A stretch of 64,000 bases of DNA, from the NCBI RefSeq assembly GCF_963668085.1, contig NZ_OY764059.1:930001-994000 (forward strand). Reading direction: 5' to 3'. This document shows positions 43,083-51,339 of the stretch, one piece after another. How positions within the stretch are numbered: the first letter of the stretch is position 1; every line of letters starts with the position of its first letter. Below the pieces are notes generated by a model, which did not search any database, was not told the origin of the DNA, and saw nothing but the letters and a program-made list of their open reading frames with translations. The position numbers were made by a program, and so were the translations under genes. This DNA comes from an uncultured Ilyobacter sp. GTDB taxonomy: Bacteria; Fusobacteriota; Fusobacteriia; Fusobacteriales; Fusobacteriaceae.

Positions 43083-43916
43083 TTAGACAACTTTTTTAAG
43101 GTTATTCATCTTGTATTCCCCCGGGGTTTGATACCCTAAGGAAGAATGTAGTCTGTGGTTACTAAACCAGTTCACATAATCCAATAGCTCATACCTCAAT
43201 TCTTCCAGAGAATCAAAACACTTCCCTTTAACAAACTCTATTTTCATAGTTTTAAAAGTGGCTTCTGCCACCGCATTATCATATGGAGTCCCTTTCATAC
43301 TTAAAGAACGCTTGATATTAAAAGTATCCAGCGTTTTTTCTATCAATTGATTTTTAAATTCATTACCTCTGTCTGTATGAAAAATTTTAATTTTTTTAAG
43401 ATTTCCCTTCACTGTTGAAAAAGCTTTTGCCACAAGAGCGGCATCCTTTTTTCTTCCTGCGCTATAGCCTATTATTTCTCTGTTAAAAAGATCTATCAAG
43501 ACACAAATATAGTTCCAGGCGTTTCCAACTCTAACATAGGTTAAATCGCTTACCACAACTTGAAGATGATCTTGATCATTAAATTTACGCTCAACTAAAT
43601 TGTCGGCCTTTTCTTCATTAACGTTACCCTTTTGAGGTTTAAATTTAGCTACAGTATATTTTGAAACCAGTCCCTGTAATCGCATAATACGAGCTATCCT
43701 TCTTCTAGAAACTCTATGTCCTAGCTTATAGAGCTCGACCTTTATTCTTCTGGTTCCGTAATTTCCTTTGCTATTATCAAAAATATTTTTGATAAGCTTG
43801 GCCAGAAGAGAGAAGTTTTTTTTCTTTTTAGCCTTGTAATAATATGTGCTTTTTGAAATTTTTAGGACACGGCACATTGCTGATACAGAGTATTTGTGGG
43901 AATTAGCTTTTATCAC
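43083..43916 (-). CDS. IS3 transposase OrfB (diverged copy)
   Basis: 277 aa, complete DDE transposase (VVSDLTYVR, FHTDRGNEF, DNAVAEATFKTMKIE), similar to but not identical with the copies at 28659 and 37575. GTG start in the -1 frame relative to OrfA; A-AAG lies near the OrfA stop. Confidence 0.92.
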   Translation of the reverse strand: MIKANSHKYSVSAMCRVLKISKSTYYYKAKKKKNFSLLAKLIKNIFDNSKGNYGTRRIKVELYKLGHRVSRRRIARIMRLQGLVSKYTVAKFKPQKGNVNEEKADNLVERKFNDQDHLQVVVSDLTYVRVGNAWNYICVLIDLFNREIIGYSAGRKKDAALVAKAFSTVKGNLKKIKIFHTDRGNEFKNQLIEKTLDTFNIKRSLSMKGTPYDNAVAEATFKTMKIEFVKGKCFDSLEELRYELLDYVNWFSNHRLHSSLGYQTPGEYKMNNLKKVV

Positions 43917-43918
43917 AT

Positions 43919-44209
43919 TTACTTTTGTCCTAATATCAGCGCCGCCTGCTTTAAAATATCATTTTCCATTTCAAGTTGCTTATTTCTCTTTCTTAAATCT
44001 CGGAGTTCTTTTTCTAAAGGGTCGATATTATCTTCTTTTTTGAAAGACCCTGTATTTTCAAACTGTCTAATCCAGGAATTGAGTACTGAGGGAGAAAGAT
44101 CGTACTCTCTAATAATTTCACATTTTCTTTTACCATTGAGATGAAGTTGAACGATTTGGGTTTTGAATTCATAATTAAAGCTACGTCTTGCTTTAGTTTT
44201 CTTAACCAT
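43919..44209 (-). CDS. IS3 OrfA (diverged copy)
   Basis: 96 aa HTH plus zipper (EFKTQIVQLHLNGKRKCEIIREYDLS; LEMENDILKQAALILGQK). AGGTAATTTTT-type leader. Confidence 0.9.
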   Translation of the reverse strand: MVKKTKARRSFNYEFKTQIVQLHLNGKRKCEIIREYDLSPSVLNSWIRQFENTGSFKKEDNIDPLEKELRDLRKRNKQLEMENDILKQAALILGQK

Positions 44210-45009
44210 TAAAAATTACCTCCGTTTAGTCATTTAATTTATTCTATATGACCTTAAGAAAACTATCCAACTTATTGTAACCTATCCACTTCTTAGATTT
44301 GGCCTCAGACCCTCTTATTGTTACGATACCTTCTTTTAAATCGACATCCTCTACTTTGATACTAACTGTCTCAGAAACCCTAGGTCCACAGTCTAACATC
44401 AGAACCATTATGACAAAAGTTCGAAATCCCCTATAGGTTGTCTTGTCAGAAGTCTTCAACATTTTTCTTACTTCCTTATCCGAAAGGATTCGAACCTTAT
44501 TGTCCGATACCTTTAATAGTTTTAACCTCTTTGAAATATTTTGTTCCATTCTTCCTTCTTCATGTAACCAGTTCAGATATACTTTCATAGACCTGAGACG
44601 AAGATTTACAGTTGTATTTTTCAACTTCCTCTCATTTACCATGTAGTAGAGATATGACCTAAATAAGTCGATATCAACGACACGCAGGATTTGGTCAGTA
44701 CTATGGAGTTCTTTTACATAGTTTTCGAAGTACCTCATAAAATGTCTGTAGTCTTCTAGTGTCGAATTAGCAAGACCTTGTAGTTCCTTTACTGACATAA
44801 ATGAGTGGAAAGTATCAAGGAAATCTTTAATAGTCATGTCACTAGAAAACTGGTCAGACTTAACCGCAGGACTCGTCCCAAAGTTAGATGGTAGTTTTAT
44901 CCCTCTATTTCTCATATGTTTCACCTCCTAAGAATAGAAAGTATCCCCGCAGGATTACTTCTTAACCTAATGATAACGCACCCTAGGGAGGTTGCCAAGG
45001 CAAAAAATG

Positions 45010-45048
45010 AAAAAAGGAAATAACTGGTTATAAAATTCAGTTACTTCC
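45010..45048 (-). terminator. Terminator after the element's SIMPL gene
   Basis: GGAAATAACTG / CAGTTACTTCC stem with a T-run on the minus strand. Near copy of the hairpin at 45833-45870. Confidence 0.75.
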
Positions 45049-45068
45049 AAATGTACTTAGTATAATAA

Positions 45069-45716
45069 CTACTTAATTTTCCATATAATACTTACTGTGT
45101 CGTTAGCTTCAATATCATCTGGTTCTATGTCTAACATCTCGGAAGATTCACAAACTGATTCCATTAGAGAAAAGTCCTCCCTTATAAATCTTAACTCACT
45201 CCAGTTATAATCAATCTTTATAATCTCTCCTAATTGAAGACTAGTAGCATCAACGATTACCTTTGCCTTTTCAGTCGCATCAGCTACAGCGTTTTTCAGA
45301 AGTTCTTCTTTAAGAGGTTTTTTATCCTTCAATTCGTATTTTATAGAAAATTCTGGTTTCGATTTACACTCCGATAATGAGGCCAAAATATTTCCTAGTT
45401 TTTTACTATCAGATTTAAAACCAACATATAATTCTTGTGAACACACATAGCCCTTGAAAACACGTTCATGACTCCCATTGGTATATTCAACTCTTTCATA
45501 AGACGTATTAATATCAAAATTAGTGGTCTTTATATCTTTTTTATCGAAACCGTGTTCCTGAACGGATTTTCTTAGTTCTTCTAAATGTTTGGCCGCTAAA
45601 TTTAAAGTTTTCTCATAGTTGAGATTCTTAGATTTTAAACTCATATATATCTTTATCCAATCAGGAGGAGCTGATGCACTTCCTACTCCTTTAACTGTAA
45701 TTACTCTTTCACTCAT
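45069..45716 (-). CDS. SIMPL (DUF541) protein, cytoplasmic, element-borne
   Basis: 215 aa, starts directly with the domain (MSERVITVKGVGSASAPPDWIKIYMSLKSKN) and has no signal peptide or membrane segment, unlike the exported SIMPL protein at 547-1236. The domain runs the full length (VADATEKAKVIVDATSLQLGEIIKID near 145-170). AGGAG site upstream. Cargo of the tRNA-Leu element, next to its attachment site. SIMPL proteins without export signals are less common, and the role is unknown. Confidence 0.82.
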   Translation of the reverse strand: MSERVITVKGVGSASAPPDWIKIYMSLKSKNLNYEKTLNLAAKHLEELRKSVQEHGFDKKDIKTTNFDINTSYERVEYTNGSHERVFKGYVCSQELYVGFKSDSKKLGNILASLSECKSKPEFSIKYELKDKKPLKEELLKNAVADATEKAKVIVDATSLQLGEIIKIDYNWSELRFIREDFSLMESVCESSEMLDIEPDDIEANDTVSIIWKIK

Positions 45717-45832
45717 TTAAACACACTCCTTATATTTTAATAAAATATTATAAAACTATTTCAGATATGTTATTAAATGGAAAGTTTAAAATCCTTTATT
45801 CTGATCTAGCATTTCGGACTATAATTTGAGAA

Positions 45833-45870
45833 TAAAAAAAGGAAATAACTGTTAAATCAGTTACTTCCTT
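45833..45870 (-). terminator. Intrinsic terminator downstream of the tRNA-Leu half
   Basis: AAGGAA-G-TAACTG / CAGTTA-T-TTCCTT (13 bp with one G-U) and T7 on the minus strand, about 50 bases past the broken end of the tRNA half. Confidence 0.8.
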
Positions 45871-45968
45871 GTATGTTTTTTATAAAATAATGACTTGAAA
45901 TAGCAAAGTTTTAGCGCAGCATTTTGAGTCCCCTGCGTCTACCATTCCGCCACTCAGGCATTTGTTAA
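45834..45968 (-). ncRNA. Predicted RNA starting with a tRNA-Leu 5' half
   Basis: The intact promoter at 45975-46003 should start a transcript near 45968 that runs through the 39-nt tRNA-Leu 5' half (45959-45921), then about 50 nt of element sequence, and ends at the terminator at 45833-45870: about 135 nt. Predicted from sequence only. Confidence 0.45.
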
Positions 45969-46070
45969 CTCAATAATATAGACTGTTTGAAAGGATTTGT
46001 CAACGATTTTTTTATTATAATTTTCGAGAAGAACGCAGGATTACCTATTTTCTTCAAAATATTGGTTTTT
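45921..46070. repeat. Right attachment repeat with displaced tRNA-Leu 5' half
   Basis: Matches 34401-34550 (145 of 150 bases). Holds the 5' half of tRNA-Leu (45921-45959, minus strand, ending in the anticodon loop) and the original chromosomal promoter. Left of 45921 the sequence is unrelated to tRNA. Confidence 0.9.
45975..46003 (-). promoter_or_regulatory. Displaced tRNA promoter
   Basis: TTGACA (46003-45998), 17 bases, TATATT (45980-45975), identical in both boxes to the promoter at 34455-34483. Confidence 0.8.
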
Positions 46071-46094
46071 TATATAATAGATGATATAGACGAT

Positions 46095-46128
46095 AAAAAA
46101 GGTTGAGATTTTATCACAACCTTTTTTA
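46095..46128 (-). terminator. Terminator of the 74-aa gene
   Basis: AAAAAAGGTTG / CAACCTTTTTT hairpin; it lies between the 74-aa gene and the displaced tRNA promoter. Confidence 0.8.
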
Positions 46129-46160
46129 AAAAATGAAGATTAAAATGACCTCAGGAGATA

Positions 46161-46385
46161 TTATTTTAATGTAAGATATTTAGATAGAATTATTCCCTTT
46201 CTAATTTCCATTTTATACCTAGAATCTATGCCAGAAATTTCAGCAATATTTTCAAGTTTCAGATTATTTTCTAGAATCTCATCTCCATATTTAACACCAA
46301 AGAGATGGGCATTTATTCCTTTAAGGCCATCAGGTGCATCTGCATCCATTTTTTTCAATATTTTTCCTAACCTATTTTCCGTCAT
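46161..46385 (-). CDS. Conserved-looking 74-aa protein
   Basis: 74 aa from ATG 46383-46385, with AAAGGGG 9 bases upstream; the TTG at 46394 is rejected. Helical, soluble, two parts: NRLGKILKKMDADAPDGLKG and a C-terminal basic helix (YKMEIRKGIILSKYL). Not recognised. As it lies outside the right repeat, it is the chromosomal neighbour of the original tRNA-Leu gene. Confidence 0.6.
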   Translation of the reverse strand: MTENRLGKILKKMDADAPDGLKGINAHLFGVKYGDEILENNLKLENIAEISGIDSRYKMEIRKGIILSKYLTLK

Positions 46386-46656
46386 AATAAACAACCCCTT
46401 TCTGAGATAATCTTAAAATTGCTAGATAAAAAATCCTCATATTAGTCTATTCATATATTAATAGTATATAATATGTTTTTGATTTTTCCAATTTTAATAT
46501 CATATTAATATTATTAAGCTTTAGATATTGGGTAACAGGACAAGATCTGATATTAACTATTTTTTCATAAAAAATTATATAAATTAAAATATCTAAAGCT
46601 CAGGGAGGACTTTATATAAAAAAAAGGTAAATGAAATTAAAAGGGGGGATTAAAAA

Positions 46657-47772
46657 ATGAAAATGGAAATGAAAATTGAGGTGGTAATTTTATTATTTTT
46701 AATTTTTACAGGATGTTCAAAAATTAATACTTATAAAAAAACAGAAGAAAATATAGTGAGAAATAGTAATAAGAATGCAAAAAAATCAAATTTAAATGAA
46801 GAATTTGAATATTTTAATAGAGGCTTAATAAAGCACTTTTCTGGGGATATTGTTGGAGCTACAAGAGATTATGACCAAACAATAAAATTAGATCCAAAAT
46901 TTAAATATGCATATGATACTAGAGGGATATCTAAAGGCAGCCTAGAAGATTTTGAATCTGCAATAAAGGATTTTGATAAGGCAGTAGAATTGGATCCTAA
47001 ATTCACATATGCGTATAATAACAGGGGCTTTACGAAAACTAAATTAAGAGATTTTGAATCTGCCATTGAGGATTTTGATAAGGCAATAGAATTGAGCCCA
47101 AATTTTAAACTGGCATATTTTAATAGGGGTAATACAAAATATTTTACTGAAAATTATAGGGGTGCAATAGATGATTACAGTAAAGTGGTAAAACTAGATC
47201 CAAAATATAAACTAGCATATAATAATAGAGGACTTGCAAAAGGGGACTTAGGAGATTACAAGGGAGCTATAGAGGACTTTGATAAAGCAATAGAATTGGA
47301 TTCAAATTTAAAACTTGCATATAATAACAGAGGCTTTGCAAAATCTAAATTAAGAGATTTTGAAGGTTCCATAGAGGATTATAATAAAACCATAGAATTA
47401 GATCCAAATTTTAAACTAGCATATATTAATAGAGGAGTTACAAAAGTTGAAATAGAAGATTATCATGGTGCAATAGAAGATTATAGCAAGGCAATAGAAT
47501 TGGATTCAGATTTTAGAGTTGCATACTACAGAAGAGGCTTGGCAAAAAATAAATTAAGAGATTATCGTGGTGCAATAAAAGACTATGATAAAACACTAAA
47601 ATTAAATCCAAATTTTAAATTGGCATATTATAACAGGGGGTTAGCAAAAACTAAGCTAGGAGATTTTGAAGGAGCAGTAAAGGATTTTCATAAGACCATA
47701 GAACTGGACCCAAATGATAAAGAGGCAAAGGAAATGTATAAAAAATTTCAATTTATCATAGAAAAGAAATAA
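46657..47772 (+). CDS. TPR-repeat lipoprotein
   Basis: 371 aa. Lipoprotein signal ending in FTGC (residue ~22), an Asn/Lys-rich tether to about 50, then about nine 34-residue TPR repeats to the end (pattern A-x-DF/DY-xxA-I-x-D-x-x-KAIELDPxFKLAYxNRG). The repeats are also alike at DNA level (102-base period), so they probably arose by recent tandem duplication. TPR lipoproteins are scaffolds on the periplasmic side. AGGGGGG site upstream, terminator after. Confidence 0.85.
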   Translation: MKMEMKIEVVILLFLIFTGCSKINTYKKTEENIVRNSNKNAKKSNLNEEFEYFNRGLIKHFSGDIVGATRDYDQTIKLDPKFKYAYDTRGISKGSLEDFESAIKDFDKAVELDPKFTYAYNNRGFTKTKLRDFESAIEDFDKAIELSPNFKLAYFNRGNTKYFTENYRGAIDDYSKVVKLDPKYKLAYNNRGLAKGDLGDYKGAIEDFDKAIELDSNLKLAYNNRGFAKSKLRDFEGSIEDYNKTIELDPNFKLAYINRGVTKVEIEDYHGAIEDYSKAIELDSDFRVAYYRRGLAKNKLRDYRGAIKDYDKTLKLNPNFKLAYYNRGLAKTKLGDFEGAVKDFHKTIELDPNDKEAKEMYKKFQFIIEKK

Positions 47773-47813
47773 AAAACAAAAGAAGCCTTAAATTAGGGCT
47801 TCTTTTGTTTTGA
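47772..47813 (+). terminator. Terminator after TPR gene
   Basis: AAAACAAAAGAAGCC / GGGCTTCTTTTGTTTT hairpin. Confidence 0.85.
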
Positions 47814-47926
47814 AAATTATTTACTTTTTGTTAGATGCCTTTTTTGGCATCTATTCTACATTATTTATCGATTTAGTAAAAATTAGTGAGATCCTTGTTA
47901 TTTGAAATATTTTGTTTGAAAAAAAT

Positions 47927-47956
47927 TTGATTAATGTATAAAAAATATGATATTCT
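47927..47956 (+). promoter_or_regulatory. Promoter of the MFS gene
   Basis: TTGATT (47927-47932), 18 bases, TATTCT (47951-47956). Confidence 0.55.
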
Positions 47957-48022
47957 AATACTACAAAAAGATTAAAAAACACATGTATTTTAATTTGCTA
48001 ATATTTAGGATGGGAGTTGTTT

Positions 48023-49213
48023 ATGAAAAAAAGAGAATTTTATATTGTGAGCGGTCTTGTAATGTTTCTCTGTATGGGAACAATCTATTCCTGGAGTGTT
48101 TTCCAAAAGCCATTGGTAGAGGCTTTGAGAGTTGCTCATGGTAGTAAGGTATCACCAACTATGGCGAGCATGCCATATACAGTATTTTTATTCTGTTATG
48201 CCTTTTCCATGCCTGTAGCTGGACGGTTTATAAAAAAAGTAAATCCAAAAGTACTTGCTATAGGTGGATCACTGGCGATATCCATTGGATGGATATTAGC
48301 AGGATTTGCTGACAACATACACTTTATAATAGCCACCTATGGTGTTATTGGAGGTATAGGGGTAGGGATAGTGTACGGCATACCGATGGCTGTAGTTACA
48401 GAGTGGTTTCCTGACAAAAAAGGTTTCGCTGTGGGACTTACACTTCTTGGGTTTGGATTGTCTCCTTTTATTACAGCACCACTTGCCAACAAGTTGATAC
48501 AGACTTTTGGAGTTTTTCCAAGTTTTAAGATACTAGGTGTGGCATTTGCAGTTATACTCAGCCTATTATCTATGACTCTTAAATTTCCAGATAAAACAGA
48601 GGATAATAAAAAAATAAGTGATAACATTATGCTAGAGCTTACCCCAAGAGAGATGATGAAAACTACAACATTTTATGCCATGTGGCTTTGCTTTGTAATC
48701 GGTACGTTTTCTGGACTTATGATTATTGGTTTATCTAGTACATATGCACAGGAGATTATAAACTTGAACCCTGCTAAAGCAGCAATGTTTACATCTTTCT
48801 TTGCAATTTTCAACGGGATAGGCAGACCTATCTTTGGAGCTCTTACAGATAGACTTGGAACTAAAAAAACTATCACCTTATCATACTTAATGATAATAAC
48901 TGCAGGAGTGCTTTCCCTATTATTTAAGGGAAACATATTTATCTTTGGACTGTCATTTGCTATTATGTGGCTAAATCTAGGTGGTTGGTTGGCAATTGTT
49001 CCTGCATCTACAGTTAATTTATTCGGGAAAAGTCACTATAGTGCAAATTATGGAATTCTTTTTACCGCTTATGGTATAGGGGCCTTATCTCAAGGCTTTA
49101 TAGGAGGATATATCGATGAGGCTTTTGGTTCTTATTTCTATATTTTCTATCCTGTAATTGTAGCATGTATAATTGGACTGATAGTCTCTAGAAAATTCAT
49201 TGAAGCAAAGTAA
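48023..49213 (+). CDS. MFS transporter, OFA (oxalate/formate antiporter) family
   Basis: 396 aa from ATG 48023 (GGGAG upstream; TTG 48017 rejected). Twelve membrane segments with OFA hallmarks: GTIYSWSVFQKPL near residue 20, YGVIGGIGVGIVYGIPMAVVTEWFPDKKGFAVGL near 110-140, and FNGIGRPIFGALTDRLGTKK near 255. The family exchanges monocarboxylates or oxalate; the substrate cannot be told from sequence. Monocistronic. Confidence 0.88.
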   Translation: MKKREFYIVSGLVMFLCMGTIYSWSVFQKPLVEALRVAHGSKVSPTMASMPYTVFLFCYAFSMPVAGRFIKKVNPKVLAIGGSLAISIGWILAGFADNIHFIIATYGVIGGIGVGIVYGIPMAVVTEWFPDKKGFAVGLTLLGFGLSPFITAPLANKLIQTFGVFPSFKILGVAFAVILSLLSMTLKFPDKTEDNKKISDNIMLELTPREMMKTTTFYAMWLCFVIGTFSGLMIIGLSSTYAQEIINLNPAKAAMFTSFFAIFNGIGRPIFGALTDRLGTKKTITLSYLMIITAGVLSLLFKGNIFIFGLSFAIMWLNLGGWLAIVPASTVNLFGKSHYSANYGILFTAYGIGALSQGFIGGYIDEAFGSYFYIFYPVIVACIIGLIVSRKFIEAK

Positions 49214-49274
49214 TCTAAAGGCTTTGAATTTATTTTAAACAAAATAAATATTATTAAGCTTAACCAGAATAAAA

Positions 49275-49322
49275 AATGGTGACTTCTATAGAATAATCTA
49301 CTGAAGTCACCATTTTCATTTT
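49275..49322. terminator. Bidirectional terminator
   Basis: AATGGTGACTTC / GAAGTCACCATT stem between the convergent MFS and carbonic anhydrase genes. Confidence 0.8.
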
Positions 49323-49337
49323 TTGTATATTGACAAT

Positions 49338-49973
49338 TTAAATTTCATAATCAAGAGGGATAATACCGTCTTTTTTCCATTTTTCTAATGGATACTGGAT
49401 CTCTTTAATTTTTCCGTTTCTGATATCCAAAATCCAACCATGAATCTTAGGGTATTTTCCAGAGGCGATTTTATTTTTTATAAATGGTATCTTAAAAACA
49501 TGCATCAATTGTTCTAAAACATTCAATTCAGTGATTCTGTCTAATCTGTCATTAAGATCTTCTATTTTTTCAAGCTCATCCCTATATTGTATTATTAGTT
49601 TTTTTATGGGCATCAACCAATTTCCAGTAAGGTCAGTGCACCCCTCATTTTTATAGGCTGATTTTATTCCACCACATTCATAGTGTCCTGAAATTATTAT
49701 ATGTTCAACTTCAAGGCTTTCCACCGCATATTCTATAACTGAGAGAAGATTCATATCATTTGGAAAAACCTGATTGGCAATATTTCTATGTATAAAAAAA
49801 TTTCCAGGTTCAGATTTTGTAAATGTATCTATTGGCATTCTGCTGTCTGAACATCCTATGTATAAAAAAGGCGGATTTTGTCCACTGGACAATTTTTCAA
49901 AGTAGTTTTTATCAGAGTTTAATTTTTCTTCTGCCCAATCACTATTTTTTTTAACTAGATCTTTATATTTCAT
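49338..49973 (-). CDS. Beta-class carbonic anhydrase
   Basis: 211 aa. Zinc and catalytic residues visible: IGCSDSRMP (Cys ~41, Asp ~43, Arg ~45), RNIANQV, and SGHYECGGI (His ~97, Cys ~100). Converts CO2 to bicarbonate in the cytoplasm, likely feeding carboxylases. Length and motif spacing are those of the CynT/Can group. Convergent with the MFS gene and divergent from the alaX-like gene. Confidence 0.92.
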   Translation of the reverse strand: MKYKDLVKKNSDWAEEKLNSDKNYFEKLSSGQNPPFLYIGCSDSRMPIDTFTKSEPGNFFIHRNIANQVFPNDMNLLSVIEYAVESLEVEHIIISGHYECGGIKSAYKNEGCTDLTGNWLMPIKKLIIQYRDELEKIEDLNDRLDRITELNVLEQLMHVFKIPFIKNKIASGKYPKIHGWILDIRNGKIKEIQYPLEKWKKDGIIPLDYEI

Positions 49974-50165
49974 ATTTTTTCCTTTTTTTAGATATATTAG
50001 TTTCCAATTTTAATATTGCAATTTATAATGATAGGTTTCTGTAGCTATGGAAATAAAATTGTAGCTATTTCAACTATTATATATCTTATTCGCAATTCTT
50101 TCAACTTAATTCTTGTAAGGTAAAAGAAATTATTATATTATAAAAAAAACAGGAGGGGAAATTTT

Positions 50166-51284
50166 ATGGATAAAATTATGGTTGTTTCATGTGAGAAAGT
50201 AAAAAAAGTATATAAGGTAACTCTGGAAGACTCACCCCTATACCCAGACGGGAAGGGAGGTCAGCTAGGAGACAGAGGGACTATAGGCAACAATAATATC
50301 CTGTCCGTAGAAAAAAACTGTGTATTTTTGGATGGGGAAGTTCAGTTAGGAGAAAATGATCTTTATATAGATTTTGACAGAAGGAAGGATATAGAGGTAC
50401 AACATACTGCCCAGCATCTATTCTCAGCTTTGGCTTACAATAAGTATTCTCTAAATACGGTGGGATTCAGAATGGCCGAAGAGTATTCCACAGTGGACTT
50501 AGACTCGAAAGACCTTACAGAAGAAGTTATCAAAGAGATAGAAAAAATGGTGAACGATGCCATCAAAATTTCCATTCCGGTAGAAACCTCAATAGTTAAA
50601 AAAGAAGAGGCAATGACCATAGAAGGACTTAGAAAAACAGTAAGTGAAAAGGTTACAGGTGATGTTAGAATTGTAACAATAGGGGAACTTGATACAAATG
50701 CCTGTGGAGGTTTTCATGTAAGTAATAGCTGCCAGTTGCAAATTTTTAAAATCTTATCGTGGGAAAAGATAAAAGGAAATTATACAAGATTTTATTATGT
50801 GGCAGGGGAGAGAGCCCTAGAAGATTATTATGATAAAAATAAGCTGGTAGGGGAACTATGCCGAACTCTTAGCTGCAGGGAAAATGAGATAAATATTATG
50901 TTAGACAAGGTGATTTCAGATAAAAAATCTGCAGAACTAGAACTTCGTTCCATAACACAAAAATACGCAGAAATTCTGGCCAAAGACCTTATGAATAACT
51001 CAGAAAATATAAATGGAATGAAACTTGTATTCTATCCTGAAAACAGCATGATCTCAAACTTTCTTCCAAAATATATTGACCTTTCAGAGTATATATTGAT
51101 TTTTGGAGAATCAGGTCAGTTTACAGTCACTTCGAAAAAGATAAATTGCAAAGATTATTTTGACTTTTTAAAAACCACAGAAGAGGTAAGAGGCGGTGGA
51201 AATGAATCAAGGGTCAATTTCAAAGGTGACCTATCAGAAGATCTTGTTTTTCAGCAGTTGAAAGTATATTTATCTAAGTTGTAA
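50166..51284 (+). CDS. AlaX-like alanyl-tRNA editing protein with DHHA1 domain
   Basis: 372 aa, AGGAGGGG before ATG. N-terminal AlaRS-like beta-barrel (SPLYPDGKGGQLGDRG), then the editing domain with HTAQHLF near residue 80 and CGGFHV near 180, where most relatives have CGGTH, then a coiled coil and a C-terminal DHHA1 domain ending GGGNESRVNFKG. It hydrolyses Ser-tRNA(Ala) or Gly-tRNA(Ala) in trans. The length matches AlaX-L proteins. rlmN follows with its own promoter. Confidence 0.88.
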   Translation: MDKIMVVSCEKVKKVYKVTLEDSPLYPDGKGGQLGDRGTIGNNNILSVEKNCVFLDGEVQLGENDLYIDFDRRKDIEVQHTAQHLFSALAYNKYSLNTVGFRMAEEYSTVDLDSKDLTEEVIKEIEKMVNDAIKISIPVETSIVKKEEAMTIEGLRKTVSEKVTGDVRIVTIGELDTNACGGFHVSNSCQLQIFKILSWEKIKGNYTRFYYVAGERALEDYYDKNKLVGELCRTLSCRENEINIMLDKVISDKKSAELELRSITQKYAEILAKDLMNNSENINGMKLVFYPENSMISNFLPKYIDLSEYILIFGESGQFTVTSKKINCKDYFDFLKTTEEVRGGGNESRVNFKGDLSEDLVFQQLKVYLSKL

Positions 51285-51307
51285 CTTTATCGATTTTGTG
51301 GTATGAT
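51279..51307 (+). promoter_or_regulatory. rlmN promoter
   Basis: TTGTAA (51279-51284, over the preceding stop codon), 17 bases, TATGAT (51302-51307). Confidence 0.65.
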
Positions 51308-51339
51308 ATACCCCGATTGATTAATATTTGGAGGTAATT

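Larger units (their letters stand above)
43065..44288 (-). mobile_element. IS3-family insertion sequence, diverged type (copy 3)
   Basis: 1224 bp, same kind of ends (TGGAATGGCAAC / TGGATAGGTTAC), clearly diverged from copies 1 and 2 along its length. Flanked by CTT duplicates (43062-43064, 44289-44291). Inserted in the recombinase gene. Confidence 0.92.
43015..44915 (-). pseudogene. Tyrosine recombinase (integrase), interrupted and truncated
   Basis: Begins at ATG 44913-44915 after TAGGAGG. Residues 25-120 are a SAM-like core-binding domain (MTIKDFLDTFHSFMSVKEL...STLEDYRHFMRYFENYV). The catalytic domain begins with the first active Arg in DCGPRVSETVSIKVEDVD near 190. At 44289 it is cut by IS copy 3 (AAG duplicate). 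It resumes in frame at 43061 (FRELPVSNKTKGLLK) and stops dead at the orphan IS end (43014). The His-Arg-His/Tyr part is gone, so it cannot act. It is the expected integrase of the tRNA-Leu element. Confidence 0.88.
34401..45920. mobile_element. 11.52-kb integrated element in tRNA-Leu
   Basis: Bounded by the 150-bp direct repeats. Encodes a broken tyrosine recombinase at the right end, cargo genes of mostly unrecognised families, a probable structured RNA and three insertion sequences (37557-38782, 39980-41163, 43065-44288). No replication or conjugation genes seen. Without its recombinase it is probably immobile. Confidence 0.82.

Noticed and set aside
34401..45920. Prophage or conjugative element
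   Set aside because: No capsid, portal, terminase, relaxase or type IV secretion genes; only a recombinase remnant and cargo.
46850..47745. Regular ~102-base repeats as a CRISPR or tandem array
   Set aside because: The period is three times 34 codons and the frame encodes canonical TPR units.
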